The notes beneath the pieces were generated by a model. That model saw only the letters and a program-made list of their open reading frames with translations. It did not search any database and was not told where the DNA came from. This document shows, in pieces, positions 1-7,672 of a DNA stretch of 15,038 nucleotides. A program made the position numbers and the translations under genes. Each line of letters starts with the position of its first letter. The first letter of the stretch is position 1. Origin of the DNA: Bacteroidales bacterium UBA7009 (GTDB taxonomy: Bacteria; Bacteroidota; Bacteroidia; Bacteroidales; Paludibacteraceae); NCBI GenBank assembly GCA_002449665.1, contig DJXH01000025.1:1-15038 (forward strand), in the 5' to 3' direction.

Positions 1-765
1 GCAAAGGTTATCAACCTCGACAAAGAGTCGGAGCCTGACATCTACAATGCCATCCGCCGCAACGCTCTCTTGGAGAACGTTACAGTGGACGAAAACGGCA
101 AGATTGATTTCGCCGACAAGTCGGTTACAGAAAATACACGCGTAAGTTATCCTATTGACCATATAGAGAAAATCGTTCGTCCCGTCAGTGCTGGTCCCGC
201 TGCAGAGAACGTTATTTTCCTTTCTGCCGATGCTTTCGGCGTACTGCCTCCCGTAAGCATACTTACACCTGAGCAGACGAAATACTATTTCCTCTCCGGC
301 TTCACAGCCAAACTGGCAGGTACAGAGCGCGGTATCACCGAACCTACTCCCACATTCTCCGCTTGCTTCGGTCAGGCATTCCTCGAACTGCATCCTACCA
401 AATACGCCGAAGAACTTGTTAAACGTATGGAGAAGAGCGGTGCAAAAGCATATCTCGTCAATACAGGCTGGAACGGTACGGGCAAACGTATCTCTATCCG
501 CGACACACGCGGAATCATTGATGCCATCCTTGACGGTTCTATCCGTAAAGCAGATACCAAACGTATTCCTTACTTTGACTTTGAAGTTCCAACCGCTCTG
601 CCGGGCGTTGATCCGAAGATTCTCGACCCCCGCGACACCTATGCAGACGCATCTGTTTGGGACGAGAAAGCCAAAGACCTCGCCGGACGTTTCATTAAGA
701 ACTTCGTCAAGTACGAAGGCAATGCCGCCGGTAAAGCCCTCGTTGCCGCAGGTCCGCAACTCTAA
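1..765 (+). CDS. pckA: Phosphoenolpyruvate carboxykinase (ATP), C-terminal part
   Basis: ATP-dependent PEP carboxykinase (EC 4.1.1.49) interconverts oxaloacetate plus ATP with PEP plus CO2 and ADP in the cytoplasm. In gut Bacteroidales it usually serves CO2 fixation towards succinate as well as gluconeogenesis. The frame is open from base 1 and the gene starts outside the window; the TTG at 70 is an internal Leu codon. The 254 visible residues match roughly the second half of the ~540-residue E. coli enzyme. NTRVSYP (residues 45-51) contains the equivalent of the substrate-binding Arg333. The block FLSGFTAKLAGTERGITEPT and the later NTGWNGTGKRISI are nearly identical to the family, the latter being the adenine-binding region. 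The C-terminus ends AAGPQL, as in E. coli (AAGPKL). The P-loop and kinase-2 motifs must lie upstream. The gene is convergent with the dipeptidase gene and separated from it by a strong hairpin. Confidence 0.97.
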   Translation, partial: AKVINLDKESEPDIYNAIRRNALLENVTVDENGKIDFADKSVTENTRVSYPIDHIEKIVRPVSAGPAAENVIFLSADAFGVLPPVSILTPEQTKYYFLSGFTAKLAGTERGITEPTPTFSACFGQAFLELHPTKYAEELVKRMEKSGAKAYLVNTGWNGTGKRISIRDTRGIIDAILDGSIRKADTKRIPYFDFEVPTALPGVDPKILDPRDTYADASVWDEKAKDLAGRFIKNFVKYEGNAAGKALVAAGPQL

Positions 766-772
766 CATATAT

Positions 773-812
773 ATAATAAAAGCAGCCAAAATAATTTGGC
801 TGCTTTTATTAT
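773..812. terminator. Bidirectional Rho-independent terminator between pckA and the dipeptidase gene
   Basis: A perfect 18-bp inverted repeat (773-790 with 795-812) surrounds a four-base ATAA loop. The core AGCAGCCAAA/TTTGGCTGCT is flanked by an A-run on the left and a T-run on the right, so it presents a GC-containing stem with a U-tract to transcripts from either side. It begins 7 bases after the pckA stop and ends 22 bases before the stop of the convergent C69 gene, so it probably serves both. Confidence 0.93.
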
Positions 813-834
813 GCAATATATACATGAATCAGGA

Positions 835-2556
835 TTAGAACCCTGCCCAGTATTTGCGCCAATAGGTGAGATAGAGTTCGTCCCAACGCAGAAGGACTGC
901 ACCTATAAAGTCGGCTGTATAGTCATTGAGGAAAGCTGTTGCCTCGGCGGCTGCTTTCTTTTTATCGTCTTCTGAAGACGCGTTGCTGCCGTTTATTATC
1001 TCTTGATACTCCTGCTCTACGAATTTAAGTTCGCGCATACCTTTGTCGAGGAAATGGTCGCGTGCAGGTTCAAGTGTTTTGCGACATACCCCCCAACGGA
1101 CTGTGGCAAGTTTGTTGGTGCGGCGTATGTGCCAAAGCAGGCAGTCTTCGCGATAGCGATGCTGACCACAAATTTTCACCATCGCGGGCAGTTCGGTGCC
1201 ACCGGCGAAGATAGGGTAGCGCGGACTTTGTCCCGGGTTGTCAAGCGACATCCAACATACGCCGCCGACTGCATCGGGCAGGTTCTTGCGTGCCTGAATG
1301 ATAGTGGAATAGGCGCATTGCGGCACGGCAATGGTACGTACCCAGTCAAAACGTTTGTCGCCGGTCATGGCATAGTAGGCACTAATCTCATCAAACCGCA
1401 TCCATGGGTTGGCGTAGTTAGATACTATGCTGTCAGTATCTGTCCATGGCTCTTTGCTGAATAGTTTGCGACCTTTCTTGGGAACACGCATAAGTTGTGT
1501 CAGGTCGTTTTCCGTACCCTCGTAATATGAACCGAGCAGACGATTAACTTCTTTGAGCGTGAGTTTATTATCGGGTTTGACACTTACCGGCAGTTCGTCC
1601 ATTGAGGCGTTAAAGCCGCGTGAGGGTGCAAGTTGCTGCATGATGAAGAGTTCGCGGATTGCATAGTTTTTCATTTCACCTTCGTAGTTCTCGCCACTGT
1701 ATGCACGCCAAAAAGAGAACTCGCCTGCGCCGTCCCACAGACCGAGTTTGCGGGCAACTGCAAAGACGTTTTGCGAAGCCATAACATCGTCGTTAACAAG
1801 CGGACTATATGCTGCTTTTTTGCCTTTCTTGAGTTTGACGGGAGCGGGTTCGGTAAGCGGAGACAGTGAGCCTATACGGCTTATGTTGGCAGACACAGCC
1901 ACTTCACCGGCGGGAATACGGCGTGCAGCCCATACGGCACCGAGGTTGTCGGGACCTTCGCCTTGAATCTCAAATATCCACGCTTCTTTCGGGTCAATGA
2001 TAGTAAGACATTCGCCGCCGTCTCCATAGCCGTATTCGTATGCCAGTTCGCCCATATAGAGTATAGCCTCACGAGCAGTGGAACAACGTTGGAAGGCAAG
2101 GCGTTGCAATTCTTCAATCATAAAGATACCGGCGTTATTGCGCAGCGTATCACGTCCGCCGTAGGTCGTCTCACCCATAGCGAGTTGCTTTTCATTAAGG
2201 CAGGGATAGGCGGTGTCGAGTACGCGGAAAGTCTTGCCTGCTTTTTGGCGCACTTTGCCTTTTACTTTCACTCCGTCCATATCGCCCGGGTATTCGGTAT
2301 GCATCTTACCCGAATAGACCTCTACGAGAGTATCGTTTTTATACTCAACCGCAGGCAGCCAGCGCATCCACGTGCGATACCAAGAGTCGCAGGTATGAGA
2401 GGTGATAGCAGAGCCGTCTTCTGTAGCCTCGGGAGAAGCAAGAATACTGGTACAGTTGTCGCCTAAAGCGGGTTCGGCTAAAGCATCTACATCTTGCGCC
2501 GAGAGAGAAAGAGCGGTAAACAGCGCGATAAGCGGGAAAAAAAATCTTGATTTCAT
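835..2556 (-). CDS. Secreted dipeptidase, peptidase family C69 (Ntn hydrolase)
   Basis: Family C69 enzymes (PepD-like) are N-terminal-nucleophile hydrolases that cleave dipeptides. In Bacteroidales many are exported and process peptides in the periplasm. The 573-residue protein opens with a typical signal peptide (hydrophobic residues 5-19, probable cleavage after LSLSA20). A short acidic and Ala-rich segment follows, then DNCTSILASPEATEDGS, in which Cys35 matches the family's nucleophile exposed by autoprocessing. Other family blocks are GETTYGGR (128-135) and YGYGDGGECLTIIDPKEAWIFEI (175-197). The start is ATG at 2556. It lies 33 bases downstream of the recG stop, with no promoter or terminator visible between them, so it is probably the last gene of the tonB-recG unit. 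No frameshift is seen. The exact substrate cannot be read from the sequence. Confidence 0.93.
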   Translation of the reverse strand: MKSRFFFPLIALFTALSLSAQDVDALAEPALGDNCTSILASPEATEDGSAITSHTCDSWYRTWMRWLPAVEYKNDTLVEVYSGKMHTEYPGDMDGVKVKGKVRQKAGKTFRVLDTAYPCLNEKQLAMGETTYGGRDTLRNNAGIFMIEELQRLAFQRCSTAREAILYMGELAYEYGYGDGGECLTIIDPKEAWIFEIQGEGPDNLGAVWAARRIPAGEVAVSANISRIGSLSPLTEPAPVKLKKGKKAAYSPLVNDDVMASQNVFAVARKLGLWDGAGEFSFWRAYSGENYEGEMKNYAIRELFIMQQLAPSRGFNASMDELPVSVKPDNKLTLKEVNRLLGSYYEGTENDLTQLMRVPKKGRKLFSKEPWTDTDSIVSNYANPWMRFDEISAYYAMTGDKRFDWVRTIAVPQCAYSTIIQARKNLPDAVGGVCWMSLDNPGQSPRYPIFAGGTELPAMVKICGQHRYREDCLLWHIRRTNKLATVRWGVCRKTLEPARDHFLDKGMRELKFVEQEYQEIINGSNASSEDDKKKAAAEATAFLNDYTADFIGAVLLRWDELYLTYWRKYWAGF

Positions 2557-2589
2557 ATAGATTGGTGTTTTATGAATTATACTTCGAGG

Positions 2590-4677
2590 TTATGATATTT
2601 CGCTCCAGTTAGCGACGGTCATACGGAGCATATCGAGCCGTTGACGATAGATTTTATTCCATTCGCTTTCGAGCAGCGGGTCGTCTTGCAGCACCTCTGT
2701 CGCCGCCTTGCGAGCGGTCTCGAGAATGATACCATCGGTGGCAAGAGAGGCTATTTTGAGGTCAAAAGGCAGTCCGGATTGTTGCGTACCGTCAAGGTCG
2801 CCCGGTCCACGGAGTTGAAGGTCGGCTTCGGCGATACGGAAGCCATCGTTGGTGGCAACCATAATATCCATACGTTTGCGGGTATCTTTCGTCAGGTCGT
2901 TGCGAGTGAGCAAGATACAGTAACTCTGTTCGGCTCCGCGCCCTACCCTGCCCCGCAGTTGGTGCAGTTGGCTCAGTCCGAACCGCTCAGCGTTCATTAT
3001 TATCATAACGGAGGCGTTAGGTACATTCACTCCCACTTCTATGACAGTAGTGGCTACGAGAATCTGTGTCTCTCCGCTGACGAACCGTTGCATCTGATAG
3101 TCTTTGTCAGCGGCTTTCATCTGTCCGTGTACCATAGAGATACGATAGCGGGGAAAAGCCTCACAGAGTTCGTTGAAACCGGTCTGAAGGTCTTTGAGGT
3201 CAAGTTTTTCGTTCTCTTTGATAAGCGGATAGACCACATATATCTGCCTGCCTGCTGATATTTGTTGGTCTATAAACTGATAGACTGTCTGCCTGCGTTG
3301 GAGAGAATAGTGGACGGTATGAATGGGTTTGCGCCCGGGCGGGAGTTCGTCTATTATGCTGACACTGAGGTCTCCATAGACGGTCATTGCGAGCGTACGG
3401 GGTATAGGTGTGGCAGTCATCACGAGTATGTGGGGCGGAGTGATGTTCTTCGCCCAAAGTTTGGCACGCTGTGCCACGCCGAAGCGGTGCTGCTCATCTA
3501 TGATACACAGTCCGAGGTTGGCAAACTGCACATTGTCTTCTATCAGTGCGTGTGTGCCGATAAGAATATGTATGTCACCTGATGAAAGTCGAGCGTGAAG
3601 AATCTCGCGTTGTTTCTTGGTAGTGGAGCCGGTGAGCAGTGCTACATTCACACCTGTTCCGGCGAGCATGGAGGAGACGGTCTGCATGTGCTGGTTAGCA
3701 AGTATCTCAGTAGGAGCCATTATGCATGTCTGGCAGCCGTTGTCGGCGGCAAGGAGAGCGCAAAGCATTGCTACGAGCGTTTTGCCGGAGCCTACATCGC
3801 CTTGCAGGAGACGGTTCATCTGCCTACCTGATTTGAGGTCTGCCTGAATCTCCTTAACGACGCGTTTTTGTGCACCTGTGAGCGTGAAAGGCAAGAATTG
3901 GCGGTAGAAAGTGTTGAAAAAATGCCCCACTTTCGGCATAGTTATGCCACAGTTCTGTTCGCGGCGTTTCATCTGCCTAAGGAGCGAGAGCTGGATATAA
4001 AACAGTTCTTCAAACTTCAGTCGTTCACGCGCTCGCTGTATATCTTCGGTCGTTTTAGGGAAGTGGATTTTAAGCAGAGCATCGGTAAGAGAGAGAAGGT
4101 GGTATCGCTGCACTATATCCATACCGAGCGTATCGGGTACGCCCTGCTTAAGCGGGTCGTGGAGCGAGGAGATGATGGAATAAAGTGCCTTACTGTCAAG
4201 CCGAACAGACTTCATCTTGTCGGTAGTGTTATAGACTGGCATCAGTCCTTGGACGGAGAGAGGATTGAGTTTGGCAAGCGGCGTAAGTTCTGGATGGGGG
4301 AAATTATATCGGTGATCAAATACAGACGGCTTGCCGAAGAGCAGATAGGGAACGTGTGTTTCGAGCTTGAGGTATTGGATATTCCTGAACCACACTAATT
4401 CCACAACGCCTTGTCCGTCGGAGAACATAGCAGAGAGGCGAGCCGTCTTACCGGCACCGATGGTATGAAATTCGATTATCTCGCCTTTTATCTGGACGTA
4501 AGCCTCCTCGCTGTCAATGTCGCTAATCTTGTAGAAACGGCTGCGGTCTATATACTTATAGGGATAGTGGTGCAAGAGGTCAAGCGCAGTGGAGACACCG
4601 AGCTCTTTACGAAGAGTGTCGGCACGTTTGGTACCGACACCCTTTATATACGTTATGTCTTGTAAGGCAAGATTCAA
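2590..4677 (-). CDS. recG: ATP-dependent DNA helicase RecG
   Basis: RecG is a superfamily 2 translocase that remodels stalled replication forks and branched recombination intermediates. All domains are present in a normal-length 695-residue protein. The N-terminal part has helix-hairpin-like IKGVGTKRA (11-19) and YPYKYIDRS (38-46), followed by the wedge/OB domain. Walker A is GDVGSGKT (293-300), the DExH box is DEQHRFG (394-400), motif III is TATPIPRT (421-428) and motif VI is QLRGRVGRG (573-581). The C-terminal block RIAEADLQLRGPGDLDGTQQ is typical. The apparent start is TTG at 4677, two bases after the tonB stop; no ATG occurs in frame before Met84, which would remove the conserved N-terminus. 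The tight spacing suggests translation coupled to tonB. A homologue I recall from Bacteroides begins similarly a few residues before this GVG motif, which supports the TTG. Confidence 0.96.
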   Translation of the reverse strand: MNLALQDITYIKGVGTKRADTLRKELGVSTALDLLHHYPYKYIDRSRFYKISDIDSEEAYVQIKGEIIEFHTIGAGKTARLSAMFSDGQGVVELVWFRNIQYLKLETHVPYLLFGKPSVFDHRYNFPHPELTPLAKLNPLSVQGLMPVYNTTDKMKSVRLDSKALYSIISSLHDPLKQGVPDTLGMDIVQRYHLLSLTDALLKIHFPKTTEDIQRARERLKFEELFYIQLSLLRQMKRREQNCGITMPKVGHFFNTFYRQFLPFTLTGAQKRVVKEIQADLKSGRQMNRLLQGDVGSGKTLVAMLCALLAADNGCQTCIMAPTEILANQHMQTVSSMLAGTGVNVALLTGSTTKKQREILHARLSSGDIHILIGTHALIEDNVQFANLGLCIIDEQHRFGVAQRAKLWAKNITPPHILVMTATPIPRTLAMTVYGDLSVSIIDELPPGRKPIHTVHYSLQRRQTVYQFIDQQISAGRQIYVVYPLIKENEKLDLKDLQTGFNELCEAFPRYRISMVHGQMKAADKDYQMQRFVSGETQILVATTVIEVGVNVPNASVMIIMNAERFGLSQLHQLRGRVGRGAEQSYCILLTRNDLTKDTRKRMDIMVATNDGFRIAEADLQLRGPGDLDGTQQSGLPFDLKIASLATDGIILETARKAATEVLQDDPLLESEWNKIYRQRLDMLRMTVANWSEIS

Positions 4678-4679
4678 GG

Positions 4680-5363
4680 TTATTGTAAGCGGAAATTAAC
4701 AGGTAATGTATATTTTACGCGCACGGGTTTGCCGCGTTGTTTACCGGGTTTCCATTTTGGCATTGACTTGATGACACGTACTGCCTCGCGGTCGAGCGAC
4801 TGGTCGCCGCCGGAGCGAACTACCTCAACATCTACTATACTACCGTCTTTGTTTACAACGAACTGGCAGATAACACGACCTTGAATACCGTTCTCTTGTG
4901 CAATAACAGGATATTTGATATTCTCTGCGAGGTACTTAGGCAGTTTGTCCTGTCCGCCCGGGAACTCGGGCATATCTTCTACGACTACGAACACAACTTC
5001 CTCTTCCTCTTCTTCTTCCACTACCTCAACAGGCGGTTGGATAACGACTTCCACGTCCTTGTTGTCTTCCGTATTGATTTCAACGTCTTGCGTTTCCACA
5101 TCGTCTTCAACTACGTTTATCTGCAACTCTTCTTGTACAGGAGGTGGCGGTGGGGGCGGAGGGGTAGTTTCTTGCGTAGTTTGCTGAATCTCCACTTCTT
5201 CTTCAAAGAGGAAGTCGGTATCAGACACTTCGTACTTGGTAACTTCTTTCTCTGTCCATTCAAGCGCAACGTAGCAAACGCTCAAAACGAAAACAAGACC
5301 AAGCAGGACATAAGTGAACCGCTTATTCTCCAGACTGGCTTGTGTTGATTTCTTCTGTTGCAT
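4680..5363 (-). CDS. tonB: Energy transducer TonB
   Basis: TonB links the proton-motive force harvested by ExbB/ExbD to outer-membrane TonB-dependent receptors. I place the start at ATG 5363 (227 residues). A TTG at 5396 is in frame, but it lies inside the predicted -7 promoter box and would add an unconserved N-terminus. From the ATG: a short basic cytoplasmic tail with LENKR, one membrane segment at about 15-35, then a periplasmic linker. The linker has eight consecutive prolines (68-75) and seven consecutive glutamates (116-122) in a very acidic context. The C-terminal TonB domain spans about 137-227 with PEFPGG, IKYP (149-152), GRV and MPKWKPGKQRGKPVRVKYTL. The domain form is the usual Bacteroidota one. 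No exbB/exbD is adjacent. It is immediately followed by recG and is probably transcribed from the promoter at 5394-5425. Confidence 0.95.
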   Translation of the reverse strand: MQQKKSTQASLENKRFTYVLLGLVFVLSVCYVALEWTEKEVTKYEVSDTDFLFEEEVEIQQTTQETTPPPPPPPPVQEELQINVVEDDVETQDVEINTEDNKDVEVVIQPPVEVVEEEEEEEVVFVVVEDMPEFPGGQDKLPKYLAENIKYPVIAQENGIQGRVICQFVVNKDGSIVDVEVVRSGGDQSLDREAVRVIKSMPKWKPGKQRGKPVRVKYTLPVNFRLQ

Positions 5364-5393
5364 AAGTTTTGTATTATTTCGTAAAAACGGCTG

Positions 5394-5425
5394 CAAATAT
5401 ACAGCGTTTTTTGTAATTACACAAA
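5394..5425 (-). promoter_or_regulatory. Bacteroidota-type promoter for tonB
   Basis: Read on the minus strand, TTTG (5425-5422) is followed by a 20-base spacer and TATATTTG (5401-5394). This is a full match to the Bacteroidota primary-sigma pattern of a -33 TTTG and a -7 TAnnTTTG. Transcription should begin near 5387-5390, giving a leader of about 25 bases before the ATG at 5363. Bases directly after the box read CAGCCGTTTTT, almost the same as in the tRNA promoter at 14293. The -33 box lies only about 16 bases from the stop of the upstream glycosyltransferase gene. Confidence 0.82.
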
Positions 5426-5441
5426 TTATTGCACATTTTTC

Positions 5442-6428
5442 TCAAAAATGCGTCTTAGTATGCAATCTTTTATATATATCAATGTATATCTGATAGCACC
5501 GAACCAACGCCCAAAGGTGGCGTGAGGTGAGTTCAAGCATAAGCCTCTTGCCGCCTTGTATCTGCTTTTTATACTTTGCCGTTTCGATGGGGAATATCTC
5601 AGCAAAACGCTGTCTTACAGCAAGGTCGGCTGCATACAGGAGCAAGTCTGCCTTGTCGCTCACCTTCTTATAATCGCAAAAATCTTTATACTCATCGTAA
5701 CGACCGACAGCTTTAAGAAAATGCTCGGCTGACTGCCAATAGCGAATAACACACTCAAACTGTTTTTCGCTTCTTACTGCGGATACGGAGTTGGGGCGAT
5801 AGACATAATTATATACTACATCTTCTATAGAGACTATACTTTTTGCCTTATAACTCATATAGAGGCAGACAATGCGGTCTTCGTTATAGTCCATTCCGTC
5901 GGGAGCGAAAGAAAAATCACCGGCAAAGAGACTGCGCTTGTACAACTTACCCCATATATGCGAGAAATCGTCCGTCAGTGCATCCTTCACATAATCTTCG
6001 GCAGAAGGGATATAAGCCGGAATAGGCGAAAGGGAACCATCGGTCTTAACAAACATCGCCTTGCCGCATACTATATCAGCATCTTTATCAAGAGCGGCGT
6101 GAACAAGCACCTGCACCGCATCAAGTGGTATATAATCGTCAGAGTCCACACACATAACATATTCTCCTGATGCATTTTCTATTGATACCCTCCTTGTATA
6201 GGCTAAACCTGAATTGCGCCGATTAGATATAATCTTAACATTATCCCTGTGCCGAGGATAAAGGTCGAGCATTTGCTGCAATAGGGATAAGGAATTGTCA
6301 GTGGAACAGTCATTGACAAAAACGTATTCTATATTATCGTAGGCCTGCTCCATAAGCGAGCGCACACACCGTTCTACATAAGGTGCAACATTATAGACAG
6401 GGACACATATACTGACAAGCGGGTTCAT
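5442..6428 (-). CDS. Family 2 glycosyltransferase
   Basis: GT2 enzymes of this type transfer a sugar from a nucleotide-activated donor to a lipid-linked or glycan acceptor at the cytoplasmic face of the inner membrane. The 328-residue protein has the complete GT-A core. It contains VSICVPVYNVAPYVERCVRS at the N-terminus, VNDCSTDNS (38-46), the NSGLAYTRR block, and the metal/nucleotide-binding DSDD at 95-98. A WGKLYKR block (about 159-165) follows, then the acceptor-side NEDR. The C-terminal ~100 residues are less conserved and basic at the very end, with no clear membrane helix. The ATG at 6428 overlaps the flippase stop in an ATGA arrangement, so translation is probably coupled. It is the last gene of the glycan cassette. 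Donor and acceptor cannot be predicted. Confidence 0.92.
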   Translation of the reverse strand: MNPLVSICVPVYNVAPYVERCVRSLMEQAYDNIEYVFVNDCSTDNSLSLLQQMLDLYPRHRDNVKIISNRRNSGLAYTRRVSIENASGEYVMCVDSDDYIPLDAVQVLVHAALDKDADIVCGKAMFVKTDGSLSPIPAYIPSAEDYVKDALTDDFSHIWGKLYKRSLFAGDFSFAPDGMDYNEDRIVCLYMSYKAKSIVSIEDVVYNYVYRPNSVSAVRSEKQFECVIRYWQSAEHFLKAVGRYDEYKDFCDYKKVSDKADLLLYAADLAVRQRFAEIFPIETAKYKKQIQGGKRLMLELTSRHLWALVRCYQIYIDIYKRLHTKTHF

Positions 6429-7672
6429 AGCAGAGAGTGTTTGCGGGTTAGATAACGGCAGAAGAGTATTTCAGCAAAGCCTGACAAGGTGAGAGCAACT
6501 GCCACCACTGCGACAGAGCGGAAAAGGACATACCCCACAGTGCAGAAAAGAAAGCAAGAAAAGAGCGCAACCAACTGATTGTACGTTATATATGAATATC
6601 GGTGCGCCGGAATAAAGACAAATTGCAAATACGCACCCACAACAAGCCAAGAATAAATGGTAAGACTTAAAACAACCGTAAGCGGCACAGCCGTCATCAT
6701 ATCCCTACCTCCGAGCAACAGAACGGCGGGATAAGCCAAGAGACTGACAAGAACTGCAAAAAGTCCGCCTGCCAATCTCTCGTAACGCAGAATTTTCTTC
6801 ACACGCTCCGGCGCAGGGTCGGTAATCACTTCGGGGAAAAGTGCGGCGTTGATATTCTGTGTGAACAGTCTTGGCACTTGAACTATCTTACAAGCAAGGT
6901 CATATATCGCCACCTCACTCATTCCGAAAGCCACACCTACAAAATTGGTAAGTACCTTGTCCTTGATATTACTTGCAAGATGTGTCAGGAAAAACGGTGT
7001 CGCATCTTTGTAATTGGTTATGAACGCTTCGCGAGAGATTTTAACAGGGCGCAAACCTTGTCGCCATATATAAACAGAGGCGGCTATGGCACCCGCAAGC
7101 ATTGTAAACGACACCAAAAATGCATAGCGGCAAGTATGTTCGGGCGAATGAACAAAAATGAAAACAAAGGGGACTTGCAGAAGACGGTAACAGAGGTTGA
7201 TATACGTAACCACTTTCATATTTTTGGTCCCCTGAAAATACCACGACGGGAAAAATATCGGAACAAAAAGCAAAGGTACAATAGCCGCTATGAGCAGAAT
7301 ATTCTCTTTCAAAACAGGGATGAACATCACAAAAGGCACAGCCAAAAGAAGGGAGAAGAGGAGATTGGCGAACTTAGCGAACTGAATATGGCTCAAGATG
7401 AAAGACAACTTTTTCTTATCGCCTGCCGCTTCGGCAACAGCTTTGGTGGCAGGCTGGTCGAAACCGTAATCGACAAGCACTTGCAGATACGACACCACAG
7501 CAAAGAGGAAGACATACAATCCCATTTGTTCCTTGCCGAGTACTCGGATAAGATACGGGTAGATAAGTATGGCAATCAGCGAATTAAGGACAGTGAGGGC
7601 TGTCATAAAAGAGTAGTTTTCAAGCACACGTGTGGCTCGCAAACGATTAAATATGTAGCGCAACTCTTTCAA
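6425..7672 (-). CDS. Wzx-type polysaccharide flippase (MOP superfamily)
   Basis: This is a 415-residue integral membrane protein of the polysaccharide-transporter branch of the MOP superfamily. Such proteins flip undecaprenyl-linked oligosaccharides from the cytoplasmic to the periplasmic leaflet. Hydrophobic segments recur along the whole length (about 24-44, 52-68, 102-119, 124-143, 160-175, 184-203, 302-320, 329-355, 364-384 and 387-405), consistent with 10-12 helices. Family blocks are visible: YPYLIRVLGKEQMGLYVF (38-55), DYGF (68-71) and FPSWYFQGTKNMK (141-153). The start appears to be TTG at 7672, inside the 3' end of the preceding gene (26-base overlap). A stop lies a few codons upstream, and the next Met (residue 23) would cut into the first helix. 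The transported glycan is unknown. Confidence 0.9.
   Translation of the reverse strand: MKELRYIFNRLRATRVLENYSFMTALTVLNSLIAILIYPYLIRVLGKEQMGLYVFLFAVVSYLQVLVDYGFDQPATKAVAEAAGDKKKLSFILSHIQFAKFANLLFSLLLAVPFVMFIPVLKENILLIAAIVPLLFVPIFFPSWYFQGTKNMKVVTYINLCYRLLQVPFVFIFVHSPEHTCRYAFLVSFTMLAGAIAASVYIWRQGLRPVKISREAFITNYKDATPFFLTHLASNIKDKVLTNFVGVAFGMSEVAIYDLACKIVQVPRLFTQNINAALFPEVITDPAPERVKKILRYERLAGGLFAVLVSLLAYPAVLLLGGRDMMTAVPLTVVLSLTIYSWLVVGAYLQFVFIPAHRYSYITYNQLVALFSCFLFCTVGYVLFRSVAVVAVALTLSGFAEILFCRYLTRKHSLL

Noticed and set aside
70..72. TTG at 70 as the start of pckA
   Set aside because: The frame stays open to base 1 with conserved PEPCK sequence (EPDIYNAIRRNALLENV), so the gene continues off the left edge.
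1963..2466. 167-codon + strand frame inside the dipeptidase gene
   Set aside because: It is antisense to a clear C69 peptidase and has no conserved motif or start context.
3868..4398. 176-codon + strand frame inside recG
   Set aside because: It lies fully opposite conserved RecG sequence and has no domain signature.
5140..5166. G-rich tract in tonB as a phase-variable homopolymer
   Set aside because: The longest G run is only five and is interrupted every few bases; it encodes in-frame Pro codons.
5364..5396. Longer TonB starting at TTG 5396
   Set aside because: This start lies within the predicted -7 box and upstream of the likely transcription start; ATG 5363 fits the family N-terminus.
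5434..5450. Hairpin CATTTTT-CTC-AAAAATG at the end of the GT2 gene as a terminator
   Set aside because: The stem is nearly all A-T, overlaps the coding end and has no U-tract after it on the minus strand.
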